A stretch of DNA of 64,000 nucleotides from Jiulongibacter sp024742395 (GTDB lineage: Bacteria; Bacteroidota; Bacteroidia; Cytophagales; Spirosomataceae). Shown here piece after piece: positions 54,537 to 63,474 of the stretch. The stretch spans positions 124,001 through 188,000 of the forward strand of contig OZ252236.1 in the NCBI GenBank assembly GCA_965249455.1. Reading direction: 5' to 3'. Position numbers and translations under genes: made by a program. Every line of letters begins with the position of its first letter. The first letter of the stretch is position 1. Below the pieces are notes generated by a model. That model made no database searches, had not been told where the DNA came from, and saw only the letters and a program-made list of their open reading frames with translations.

Positions 54537-54716
54537 TTACACCTTTTTTGTACCCTTTTTTAAATTTTGAGCTTGTATCTTCTTTTGAGTATTCTCAAAA
54601 TGCTCTTCAATCTCATCTTTCAGAATTTTAATTTCCTGAATAATGGCCTGTTTGGCTTTATTTGATTTTTGAATTTCATCAATTTTATGTTTAAGCCTTT
54701 TGCGTTTTTCCTCCAT
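54537..54716 (-). CDS. Possible small coiled-coil protein
   Basis: About 59 residues from ATG 54716 (MEEKRKRLKHKIDEIQ…), almost wholly charged and heptad-like, ending KKGTKKV. The frame is open to a TTG inside the direct repeat at 54798, but the ATG start lies 82 bases past that element, matching the spacing in sites A and C. It precedes the TPR-LuxR gene by 15 bases. No family is recognised; a soluble partner of the regulator is possible. Confidence 0.5.
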   Translation of the reverse strand: MEEKRKRLKHKIDEIQKSNKAKQAIIQEIKILKDEIEEHFENTQKKIQAQNLKKGTKKV

Positions 54717-54797
54717 CTCTTTCTCCCATAGAGCTTTATCTTCTGAAGTAATAATCAAACTTAAGTCATAATTTTGAAGCCATAGAATTATAGGGGT

Positions 54798-54815
54798 GGA
54801 CAAAAAGTAGACATT
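54798..54815 (-). promoter_or_regulatory. TGTC-N7-TGTC direct repeat, site B
   Basis: On the minus strand AATGTCTACTTTTTGTCC, matching site A over the 15 bases TGTCTACTTTTTGTC. It lies between the terminator-like hairpin at 54873 and the small coiled-coil gene, where the promoter of the TPR-LuxR operon should be. Confidence 0.55.
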
Positions 54816-54872
54816 TAATACTTATTAAATTGTAAGTTCTCATCGATGAATAGTAAGGAATTAGCCACTTGT

Positions 54873-54911
54873 GTAAAGCGGCTACGGGGGATTCGTCCCG
54901 TAGCCCTTTAC
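54873..54911 (-). terminator. Strong hairpin terminating the giant-gene operon
   Basis: GTAAAG-C-GGCTACGGG (54873-54888) pairs with CCCGTAGCC-CTTTAC (54897-54911): 15 pairs with one bulged base and an eight-base loop. It follows the last small gene (54989) by 77 bases. There is no long T-run, so the mode of action is uncertain. Confidence 0.65.
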
Positions 54912-54988
54912 TTTGACGTTAATGAAGATCTACGAAAGCCAATGAAACTTCCGTTAGAAAGAATAACAGTTTGACCTAAGACACCGAA

Positions 54989-55195
54989 TTATTGGTTTTC
55001 TTTCCAATTTTCCTTGGTATTGAAATAGGCCAATTGCTCTCTGAATCCTTCTAAAATTTCGGTTAACTCATTTTTCGAAATTATTAATTCTCTGCTCACA
55101 ATCGAAAGAATATTGTTCTTAAATGAGATCATACTAATAATCTCTTCTAGTTTATCATTTGAATTACCCTGAGTATTCCTGTCATTTTTTATCAT
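54989..55195 (-). CDS. Small hypothetical protein coupled to the giant gene
   Basis: A 68-residue charged, helical protein (MIKNDRNTQGN…; ISKNELTEILEGFREQLAYFN). Its ATG lies inside the last codons of the giant gene, overlapping by 14 bases, so translation is probably coupled. It is soluble, with no signal peptide, hence cytoplasmic, unlike the exported upstream product. No family recognised. A regulator or partner of the LytTR domain is conceivable but unsupported. Confidence 0.5.
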   Translation of the reverse strand: MIKNDRNTQGNSNDKLEEIISMISFKNNILSIVSRELIISKNELTEILEGFREQLAYFNTKENWKENQ

Positions 55196-58100
55196 GAACT
55201 TCTATTTTATGATAAAGTACCTGGTTTTTACTTTTTATTTCTACAAAGTATTTCCCTTCCTGTAATTCAGATGTATCGAGCGATAAGCTATTTTCACCTT
55301 TTGGATAAGTTATGTCTTCGAAACCTACCTTTACTAGACTAGCATTAGTAGAATTATAAAGGCTAATGGCATACATTTCCTCAAAAGGTGCATAAAAACT
55401 GATTTGTATTTCATTATTACCAGAAGTGTTTTGTTCAATGGATTTCTGTCCACTTTGGCTTGAATTTATATCCCAAACTGAATTTGAACCGAAGGTTGGA
55501 AACTTACCATAATCATTTGATTCAAACGCAAAAGAACTTACAGAAACATCCGGACAGTCTTCTAAAGTTGCTAAGAAAACAGCGGCACCAGACTGTGTTT
55601 CAAAACCCGGTTTTAGTGTAATAGATCGCTCTCCTTTGAATATTACGGTAGTAGGGGCCTGCACAAAGACGTTTGATTCCAATAACAGTCTATGGTATGT
55701 TCCTTCTGAGACAGCCGTATTAGTTGCATTATTATTTGTTAAAGTGTAGGGGGCTCCTCCGTTTTCACAGTCATCTGAATCATCATTCAGAATACTTAGT
55801 ATTACCTGATTGTTGTTTCCAATATTATAGTCTCCACCGTTTATGATGGACAAAATAATTTTTTCATTGCCTTCATATTCCGTATCAGCAATAGGGTCAA
55901 ATATCAGCTGCTCAGCTGTTGTTCCTTTTTGAATAGTAACCACCCCTTCATTTCCTGAAAAAGAGCGAAAGCCACTCACTTCATAGTCTGAATTCGGCGT
56001 AGCACTTCCCGAAAGTATAAAGTTAATTGTAACATCTTCTGCTGCTGGTTGTGAAAGGCTAAAATTCAAGCTTAGAAATCCCAGCTCATCTTCGAAAATG
56101 GTGGTGGCCGTAGCAGAAACGGAAGGGTTAGAATGTTCCTCTTTTGAACTCACTTCTGAGGTTCCTGAAGTGGCTGAAACATTGGCAAAATAAGCATTAG
56201 CATCAAGATTCAAAGTTGGTTCACCAATAGTGAAATCCCATTCGAAAATACCAGACGCTAAATTGCCATGGGCATCCCTAATATTAGTTAATACTATTTG
56301 GATACCCTCTCCTTGCCAGGCTGTAATATCTTCTAGAGGAGTTAATATTATCTTGTTTTTATAGCAACCTATGCTCATAGATACAGGATCATTGTTTGAT
56401 ATTCTGGTGGCCGTCCAGTTTGTATTATTGATTGAAGAGCAACCCAGATCTTCTGTAAAAAAATGGGAGATTTCATCTCCTAAAGCGAAATGATCATCCT
56501 TAGGTTCTGGTACGCCAAATGCTTCCGGGCCTTTACGATCTATGGTACCGGTGGCTCTTTTAGAATAGATGGTCTGAAGGCCACATTTCAGCTTAAGCCT
56601 GAAATTATAATCTCCATCAATGAGATTTGTTACGTCAAAATTTACAATGGTGCCATAAGAATTATCCTCTATTTGGGCTTTAGAAAGTGTAAAAGCATCT
56701 GTCCAGTTAGAAGTACCTGCTAATGCGTACTCCAAAGTAATATTATCAAGATTGTTATAATTATAATCTAACATTTTAATTGCCAATAGATTATTACTGT
56801 TTGAATTGACCACAAAGCCATTCTCAGGCAAAGCGAAAGTAATGGGGCTACAAGCGTTCTCAAAAAATGCTGAAATTTCCAGTTCTTTTGATATGTCGAT
56901 TTTTGCAAAGTTTCCTGCTCCACAGGCATCATAAGCCTGAAAACGCATCCCCTCAAACGAATAGATGTTCGGGTCGAACCTTGAAACACCTACGGTAATT
57001 TCTTTTTCCTCCAGATGATTCAAAGGATAATCAAAAGGGCCAACACCATTTCCTTCTACATCTACTGTGACGCCAGTGCTGCTATTTGTCAAATATCTCA
57101 TGTAATACGTCCTGGCCTCAGAACTTTCGCTAGTGTTACCTAAATCTAACTTATAAATAGCTGTACCATTTTCTGCAATACCAGACTGAATAGGGTCTGA
57201 AACGGTGAATTGAATGGCATCTCTGGCCTGTGTTCCTGGCTCATGCGGGCAGCTGCTTGTACCGGCTACTAAATCAAAAACTGGTGTATTATAAACAGGG
57301 TCCTTCTTGATATCTATACTGAAAAAATCGCCACTGTCATCATCATCAATGGTAAATCCGGTTGTGGTAGAATTAGTATTAGCTATGGTAGAAGAACTAC
57401 CCGTTTCCATTTTAAAATTAACTATGACTCCTCCACTGGCACCTGAACCACCTATTTCCATACCCAATTCCAGTGCTAATTCAGTGTTTATTTCCATACC
57501 AAATTCTACTGTAGATACCGCCGTAGAAGAGCTAGTAGTGCTAGAGGTTTGCGGACCTGTGTTACCGTCAAAGGAGATATTATGACTAAACTTAGCCTTC
57601 CTTTTTAACTCGGTGTTATTCTTCACCGTCTGTTCCCAAACTTTTATTTGATTTGCATAATTAGAACGCTCGGCGGGAGTATTAGCAGGATTATCTCTGA
57701 ACTCTTTCAAAAGAGGAATGAGGGTATTCACTATATGCCCCTCAGAATACATGTATGTGGTAGCAAAACCATCATTAGCAATGGCCAAACTGCTTTTTCG
57801 ATAAATGGAGCACGTATCAGGCGAATAGATCACCTCATGGGCTCTGGCGTATTTAAGATTCATAGCACCACCAATGTAAACATCTCCGGTACTCCCTACT
57901 ACTTTATCATTGTTTGAAGTGGAGTAATATTGAGAACTAGAAATAGTAGTAATGGCCTCTTTGGCAGTAGCTATATTAGCAGAAACCCCTAAAGTACCTT
58001 TTATACTCCCCCAGAATGCACTTTCGGTGCTAAAACCTATTCCCGCTTCATACTTTACCCCTAGTTTAACTTCTGCCCAAACGGAGGCTCCTGCACTAGC

Positions 58101-61100
58101 CGCACTATAAAAACGATTCGCCATTTCAACAGTATTATTAGCTTCCCAAAAACTAAAACTGGCGTCTCCCGGTGGGTCTCTCAATATAAGAAATGGTACT
58201 TCTGGTGAGACGGTAGCAAAACTTCCTGGGTCGGTTTTTATCCCGGTAACAATGGGTGTTAGGTTTAAGCCTGCAGCCTCTCTTCCCCATATATCAGTAA
58301 AGTCAATACTCAGAACCTTCTCAAAAGGAGAAATAATATTAGGGATTCCTCCTTCTAAGGATATCCCTTTTTGACCATTTATAGTTTCATATTCAAATAA
58401 CTCATTAACATCATCTGCATGAACGTTAGTGCTTATTTTTAGTGTATCATCTTTGGCATAGCAGCCCTTTGAAGGATCTCCTTGAAATACATGAACGGTG
58501 AAAGGTCTCTCTACATTTTGAGCAAAAATCGGATTATCAGACAAATCCATAGAGCCTGTTAGGGCAGTCCCCGAACATGGACCATCCAGGCCGCTGACGG
58601 CTATTTGTGGTGCCTCTTCAAAAATTAGATTTAAGGTAGCATCGGCATTGGTGATATCTCTTGTCAAAGAGTCTGTATGAAATGCATTTAGGAAATTCTT
58701 CATTTCATCCGCATTAAAACCAGTCTGTATGTCTGAGAAACCGGTTACACTTACCTTGTATTTTCCGGCAGGTAGCCTAATAGAATAATAACCTGAATTT
58801 AAATTGGTAGTAATTTCTTTTACAAAGCAAGATGCCACTGGATTGCCTTCAAAATCCGGTAAGACTTGACTAAACCTTAAATTAGCTCTTCCAATATATT
58901 GGTCACAATCAGCTTTTACAATTCCGGAAATTGTATGGGTAGTGGTATCTACAAAATTAACATTGGATATTTCCAAGAGCTCTCCGACATCCAAATCAAT
59001 TGAGAAAGGATTGAATTGATGTGTCTCAAACCTAGGTTGAATAGCATAAGTGTCTTGCTGATCCATGGAAAGAGCATAAAAACCTACATTATTGGTTTGG
59101 TTACCCAAATATTGGTCATCAATCAAAAACTCAACGTTTTCAATTGGACAAACTTTAGGATTACCCTGTGTAGCACCCACACAATCATCACACTCCTGCG
59201 TGACTGTACCAGTCACGCTGAAAACAGTTTCATCGGTAAAATTGGCATCCGGAGGGTTTGGTAGTGTTTGTTTAAATGGACGAAGCAGAGAATCAGGGCT
59301 AAATTCATGGTCTCCTTTTTCCGGAATGATATAAAATTCAGCCTCTGCACCAGAACCTGCGGCTGTAGACCCATAATAAACGCCATCAAATGAGTAGGTG
59401 CCATCTGAACCTGTGGTGGTAATGTAGGTTTTGTTCGTTTGGCCGCCTGGCACGGCTGTTATTCTTCTGGCTCTCATAGTGACATTATTTACACCAGAGC
59501 CCGAAGGGCTACTGATTTTTCCACTTAGTATACCATTGGGATTTATAACTGTGATTGGCACTTCGTTGGAATAAGCGAAAGATGTGTTATCGCAGATGTT
59601 TGTGATTTTTCTTCGGAATTTAGTGGTCTGAGGAAGTGTAGGTAAATCATAACCTTGTGTGCTTGGATTAGGACTGGCGTTAGACCAACTACTCCAAACA
59701 CTTCCACTTAGTGTAGCTTTTTCCCAAGAAACCGTACCACTCGGAAAGGAAGACGCATTGGAAATGGAGCTGATTTCTCCATTGTCTATTTCATGGGGAT
59801 AAGGAATCGTTTTGGCACCCGAAATACTGCCGCCTGAATTGGTTAATGAATAGGCATTGTAAGTAATAACATTACTATAAGCAGAGCTACCACAATCAAA
59901 GGCTTTCCTGCGAATATAAACGGTACTGGCCTCTAGTGTTCCAAGACTGGAATTTCCTGAGCCAGTGCCAGAAATAGGTGAATAGTTGCTTCCATCGGTA
60001 CTTTTCTCCCAAGTATAAGTAACACCGCTTAAGGTGGAGGTGCCTGCATTTTCGTTTATAATGGCCGGTAAGGTTCCATTAAGGCATACCGACGTTGCCG
60101 TTCCACCACCAGATAATTTTATAGTGCCGGGATTTGGAACATAGTCAGAAACTTCGACACTCAATTTGAAATCACCATCGGCTGAAGAGGTTTTACCCTC
60201 TACTATAACCCCATAGGTTCCTGGGCAAAGTTCTTTTTGCAGGTAAGACTTGCTGCCGGAACCACTGTTATCATCTCCGTCAATATAGGTGTATGAATTA
60301 CCACTGGCATCATCAAATAAGACTAAATGGAGATAGGTATCAAAATCAGTTTCTGAATAGCTTGTGGATAGTGTAACTATTTTGGCCTCTTCGATAGTGA
60401 ATTTGTAAGATACATCTGCACTTGAGGTAAATGGTGCATCACTGTAAGAATTTCTGTAACCGAAGTCAGAGCCAATACCTGTATCATCTCGATTGGTGTT
60501 TTCATGTGTTTTGCTACCCGAGCTCAATGTTTCAAAATCAAGAGCCTCACTTAATTTCTGCCCGCCAGAATACCGCCAAACATATTTTAATTTGAATTTT
60601 GATTTACCACTACTCCCTATAGTTCGTTCTAAATAATTCCACTGTGCCGGCGTGGTACCAGAAACATCCCAAAGGCTATTTCTGGTGCCCAATCCATCGT
60701 CCCCAATTTTATACACGCACCTTAAGTCTTCAATCCCGTCATTTTCAAAAGACATCACGTCCCAATCAAAGACCCCTGAGGATTCTTTAAACGAACCTAT
60801 TTTTTTATTTTCTGGAGACCAATAATAATTCCCATTTACGTTTTGATAAAAACAATCTGCTCCATTATTGCTTTGTCCATACTTGTAGTTTAGTAAACTG
60901 GTGACTTTACCATTCTTATCCTCTGCTATTTGAATAATAATGGTGGGTTCTGAATTTCCACTTTCACTTGAAACTTCTCCCCATCCTCTATCAAAACGAA
61001 TCTGCATATTGTATAAAGTATCATTAACTACCTGGGCATGGGCGGATAGACTTATCACACAAAAAAGAAAAATTGCAATCTGCTGAAATGTACTGCTTAG

Positions 61101-61397
61101 CCATTGTAGCCTATCCTTCTTTCTTCTTGGAATGAGTAATTCTTCTTGGTTTTGAAGTCTTACATAATGTCCGTTTTCTTTTTGAATGATACCTGAGATA
61201 AAACTGCGATTTACTAAATGCGAGCGATTCACTCTCACAAAAGTTTTGGAATCAAAAAGCTCATTGAAAATTTTGAGCGAATAGCCCGAAATTAACTTTT
61301 TCCCATTTTTGAGTTTCAGTATGGAATAGTTAGATTCCGCCTCTAAATGATTGATAGATTCTGGCTTGGTGTCTAATAGTATTCTTGGATGGCTCAT
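55182..61397 (-). CDS. Giant protein: LytTR DNA-binding domain fused to an exported multidomain region with type IX sorting domain
   Basis: A 2071-residue frame from ATG 61397 (a TTG 24 bases earlier is less likely). Residues about 1-95 are a LytTR domain (INHLEAESNYSILKLKNG, FVRVNRSHLVNRSFI, LIPRRKK). A hydrophobic segment (about 100-120, IAIFLFCVISLSAHA) then looks like a signal peptide with an A-x-A cleavage site. Beyond it are a PPC-like domain (about 320-420), Ig-like regions, a carboxypeptidase-regulatory-like domain (about 620), the shared module (about 1070-1385: DPPGDAS, DDDDSGDFF, SCPHEPG), an SbsA-like Ig domain, a Calx-beta domain (about 1755-1870), a 3-coathanger-like unit and a type IX sorting tail (last 90 residues). 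No in-frame Met separates LytTR from the export segment. Confidence 0.82.
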   Translation of the reverse strand: MSHPRILLDTKPESINHLEAESNYSILKLKNGKKLISGYSLKIFNELFDSKTFVRVNRSHLVNRSFISGIIQKENGHYVRLQNQEELLIPRRKKDRLQWLSSTFQQIAIFLFCVISLSAHAQVVNDTLYNMQIRFDRGWGEVSSESGNSEPTIIIQIAEDKNGKVTSLLNYKYGQSNNGADCFYQNVNGNYYWSPENKKIGSFKESSGVFDWDVMSFENDGIEDLRCVYKIGDDGLGTRNSLWDVSGTTPAQWNYLERTIGSSGKSKFKLKYVWRYSGGQKLSEALDFETLSSGSKTHENTNRDDTGIGSDFGYRNSYSDAPFTSSADVSYKFTIEEAKIVTLSTSYSETDFDTYLHLVLFDDASGNSYTYIDGDDNSGSGSKSYLQKELCPGTYGVIVEGKTSSADGDFKLSVEVSDYVPNPGTIKLSGGGTATSVCLNGTLPAIINENAGTSTLSGVTYTWEKSTDGSNYSPISGTGSGNSSLGTLEASTVYIRRKAFDCGSSAYSNVITYNAYSLTNSGGSISGAKTIPYPHEIDNGEISSISNASSFPSGTVSWEKATLSGSVWSSWSNASPNPSTQGYDLPTLPQTTKFRRKITNICDNTSFAYSNEVPITVINPNGILSGKISSPSGSGVNNVTMRARRITAVPGGQTNKTYITTTGSDGTYSFDGVYYGSTAAGSGAEAEFYIIPEKGDHEFSPDSLLRPFKQTLPNPPDANFTDETVFSVTGTVTQECDDCVGATQGNPKVCPIENVEFLIDDQYLGNQTNNVGFYALSMDQQDTYAIQPRFETHQFNPFSIDLDVGELLEISNVNFVDTTTHTISGIVKADCDQYIGRANLRFSQVLPDFEGNPVASCFVKEITTNLNSGYYSIRLPAGKYKVSVTGFSDIQTGFNADEMKNFLNAFHTDSLTRDITNADATLNLIFEEAPQIAVSGLDGPCSGTALTGSMDLSDNPIFAQNVERPFTVHVFQGDPSKGCYAKDDTLKISTNVHADDVNELFEYETINGQKGISLEGGIPNIISPFEKVLSIDFTDIWGREAAGLNLTPIVTGIKTDPGSFATVSPEVPFLILRDPPGDASFSFWEANNTVEMANRFYSAASAGASVWAEVKLGVKYEAGIGFSTESAFWGSIKGTLGVSANIATAKEAITTISSSQYYSTSNNDKVVGSTGDVYIGGAMNLKYARAHEVIYSPDTCSIYRKSSLAIANDGFATTYMYSEGHIVNTLIPLLKEFRDNPANTPAERSNYANQIKVWEQTVKNNTELKRKAKFSHNISFDGNTGPQTSSTTSSSTAVSTVEFGMEINTELALELGMEIGGSGASGGVIVNFKMETGSSSTIANTNSTTTGFTIDDDDSGDFFSIDIKKDPVYNTPVFDLVAGTSSCPHEPGTQARDAIQFTVSDPIQSGIAENGTAIYKLDLGNTSESSEARTYYMRYLTNSSTGVTVDVEGNGVGPFDYPLNHLEEKEITVGVSRFDPNIYSFEGMRFQAYDACGAGNFAKIDISKELEISAFFENACSPITFALPENGFVVNSNSNNLLAIKMLDYNYNNLDNITLEYALAGTSNWTDAFTLSKAQIEDNSYGTIVNFDVTNLIDGDYNFRLKLKCGLQTIYSKRATGTIDRKGPEAFGVPEPKDDHFALGDEISHFFTEDLGCSSINNTNWTATRISNNDPVSMSIGCYKNKIILTPLEDITAWQGEGIQIVLTNIRDAHGNLASGIFEWDFTIGEPTLNLDANAYFANVSATSGTSEVSSKEEHSNPSVSATATTIFEDELGFLSLNFSLSQPAAEDVTINFILSGSATPNSDYEVSGFRSFSGNEGVVTIQKGTTAEQLIFDPIADTEYEGNEKIILSIINGGDYNIGNNNQVILSILNDDSDDCENGGAPYTLTNNNATNTAVSEGTYHRLLLESNVFVQAPTTVIFKGERSITLKPGFETQSGAAVFLATLEDCPDVSVSSFAFESNDYGKFPTFGSNSVWDINSSQSGQKSIEQNTSGNNEIQISFYAPFEEMYAISLYNSTNASLVKVGFEDITYPKGENSLSLDTSELQEGKYFVEIKSKNQVLYHKIEVHDKK

Positions 61398-61480
61398 GGT
61401 TAACAGATTGAAATTCAACAAATTTTGATTTGATGATTCGAATCTAGTTTGACCTGGCAGTCTTTACAGAATTTAGCTTG

Positions 61481-61498
61481 GGACAAAAAATGGACATT
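61481..61498 (-). promoter_or_regulatory. TGTC-N7-TGTC direct repeat, site C
   Basis: On the minus strand AATGTCCATTTTTTGTCC; differs from sites A and B by two transitions in the spacer. It lies 84 bases upstream of the giant gene start. Confidence 0.5.
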
Positions 61499-61635
61499 TT
61501 GAAAATAGTTCAGAAAAACGCCCATTGAAGCCAAGAAAGGCTATTTGCGAAGTGTGGCACCCAAATCTTAAAACCTCTTTTTTTTACTAAAATTCTGTAA
61601 TTTAGAAATACGCTTTCATCTGATTAAATTTAAAA

Positions 61636-63474
61636 TCAGGCCTTACCCGAATAGGATAATAGATAGCCCTGAAGCTCGGTATCTGAGAGATTTAGTTTTT
61701 TCCTTAAACGATATCTAGCTTTTCTTATCCCCTCATCTGAGATGCCTAAAACATCGGAAATTTCTTTTGAGGTAAGGTTCATTTTTAGAAGCGATATAAG
61801 CCTAATTTCACTTCTGCTAAAACTACCAAATTGCCTTACCAAGGCATCTAAAAAACCTTGATGGACACTGCTAAATTCTTCGCTAAACTGCTCCCATTGT
61901 TTATCATTGACTATATCTCTTCTTATCATTCTAGAAATACGACCCGATGCCTTTTCCACGGTAGACCCTACCTCTGATTTTAGGCTGTCTATTTCTTTTT
62001 CAAGATTAGACAAGAATTCGTTTTTGTGAGCCAGCTGTACCATTTTGCTGGAGAGTTCTTTTTGTTTTGACTCCAGTGCCAACTGAGTATTTCGCAGTTT
62101 TTCTTCTTCAATGGCTCTTTCTTGGGCATAAATTATCTGGTCCTTTTTCCTCTTTTGTATTAACGAATAAACGATTCCACTTGCCAAAAGGAAAAGCATT
62201 ATTAGACCTACTAAAAAAGCAACCTTCTTCGTCCTTTCTAATTCTGCGGTCTTGGCTAACACTACTATTTCTGCGTCTTTCTTTTCTGTCTCATATTGGG
62301 TTTGTAGTTCATTTATTTGTTTAGCTTTTTCTAAGCTGAAAATGCTGTCGTTTATCATTTTAGAGTTCTGCATTTCAGAAATCACCATTGATAAATTCCC
62401 TTCTTTTTTAAAAATCTCGATACCCAAATCATGAGCATCTTTTTGCTTTTCTAAAGACCTGATTTCCTGACTCAAACGTAAACCTTCTTTATAAAACTGT
62501 TTGGCCTGATTTAAATACCCTTGTTTTAAAAGACTTCTACCCAAATTTGTATTGATGACGGCTTCGGTGCTGTTGTCTGAAATTTTATGGGCAAGTTCCA
62601 AGGCTTTTCTTTGCTCCACTTCGGCATTATTATACTTACCCATACCATTATACGTATCTGCCAGATTCGTAAGAATAATTATTTCTCCATGTGTGTAATC
62701 CAGTATTTTTAGTAGCTCCAAGGCCTCTTTGAAGGTATGAACAGCTTTCATAAATTCCCCTTGAGATTTCTGAATGAGGCCAATGTTATTCAAGGTACTC
62801 ATCACCTCAAAATTCATTTCTTTTGCTTTATAAATTTCCAATGCCTGATTCGAAAACTCTATAGCCTTAGCTAAGTCACCCTGTTTTTTTAAAACCAGAG
62901 CCATACTATTTAATGCATAAGCAGCATAATTATCCTTTTTGTGCTCCAAAGATATATCATAAGTTCTTTTTGCCATGGCCATCGCCTCGTTTAACCTGTC
63001 TAGTTCAAAAAGTAGACTTGATGCTCTATGGGTGGCATCTACTAAGTTATTAATAGTGTTTAACCTATCAAAAACAGATATGGCATCTAGATAAATAGTC
63101 AAAGCTTCATTTTTTTGTCCCTTTTGGTTTAAAATGGAGGCTTTCGCAACCTTAACTCTGGTTAATAGTCTTTCTTCATCCGTTTTTTCATAATAGTCCA
63201 TGGCTATATCGACATACTTATCTGCCGAATCCAGATAATATAATCCATAGTAAGCTTGAGAAAGATTATTCGCGGTTTCTCCTAATTTTTCCTTTGCGTT
63301 TAATTCAAGACAAAAATCATATGCTTCTTTGGCGTACTTTAAACTTTCGCTTGGGTTTGTATCAATGCTTTCTTGATTTTTCTTGATCAGCTCGTCTAGC
63401 TTACTGTATTTCTGAGCAAGCCCCGTAGTGCAGAGAAAGTAAAGAAAACAGGAGAGTAATATTCTAGTTATCAT
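61636..63474 (-). CDS. TPR-transmembrane-LuxR-type regulator (paralogue 2)
   Basis: A 612-residue protein with signal peptide (ending GLAQ), about six TPR units (25-340), a transmembrane helix (about 415-437, VAFLVGLIMLFLLASGIVYSLI), coiled coil and C-terminal LuxR-like HTH (SEIRLISLLKMNLTSKEISDVLGISDEGIRKARYRLRKK). It closely resembles the regulator at 52857, with a longer TPR part. It lies 238 bases upstream of the giant LytTR-fusion gene on the same strand, and no TGTC direct repeat precedes it. Confidence 0.88.
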   Translation of the reverse strand: MITRILLSCFLYFLCTTGLAQKYSKLDELIKKNQESIDTNPSESLKYAKEAYDFCLELNAKEKLGETANNLSQAYYGLYYLDSADKYVDIAMDYYEKTDEERLLTRVKVAKASILNQKGQKNEALTIYLDAISVFDRLNTINNLVDATHRASSLLFELDRLNEAMAMAKRTYDISLEHKKDNYAAYALNSMALVLKKQGDLAKAIEFSNQALEIYKAKEMNFEVMSTLNNIGLIQKSQGEFMKAVHTFKEALELLKILDYTHGEIIILTNLADTYNGMGKYNNAEVEQRKALELAHKISDNSTEAVINTNLGRSLLKQGYLNQAKQFYKEGLRLSQEIRSLEKQKDAHDLGIEIFKKEGNLSMVISEMQNSKMINDSIFSLEKAKQINELQTQYETEKKDAEIVVLAKTAELERTKKVAFLVGLIMLFLLASGIVYSLIQKRKKDQIIYAQERAIEEEKLRNTQLALESKQKELSSKMVQLAHKNEFLSNLEKEIDSLKSEVGSTVEKASGRISRMIRRDIVNDKQWEQFSEEFSSVHQGFLDALVRQFGSFSRSEIRLISLLKMNLTSKEISDVLGISDEGIRKARYRLRKKLNLSDTELQGYLLSYSGKA

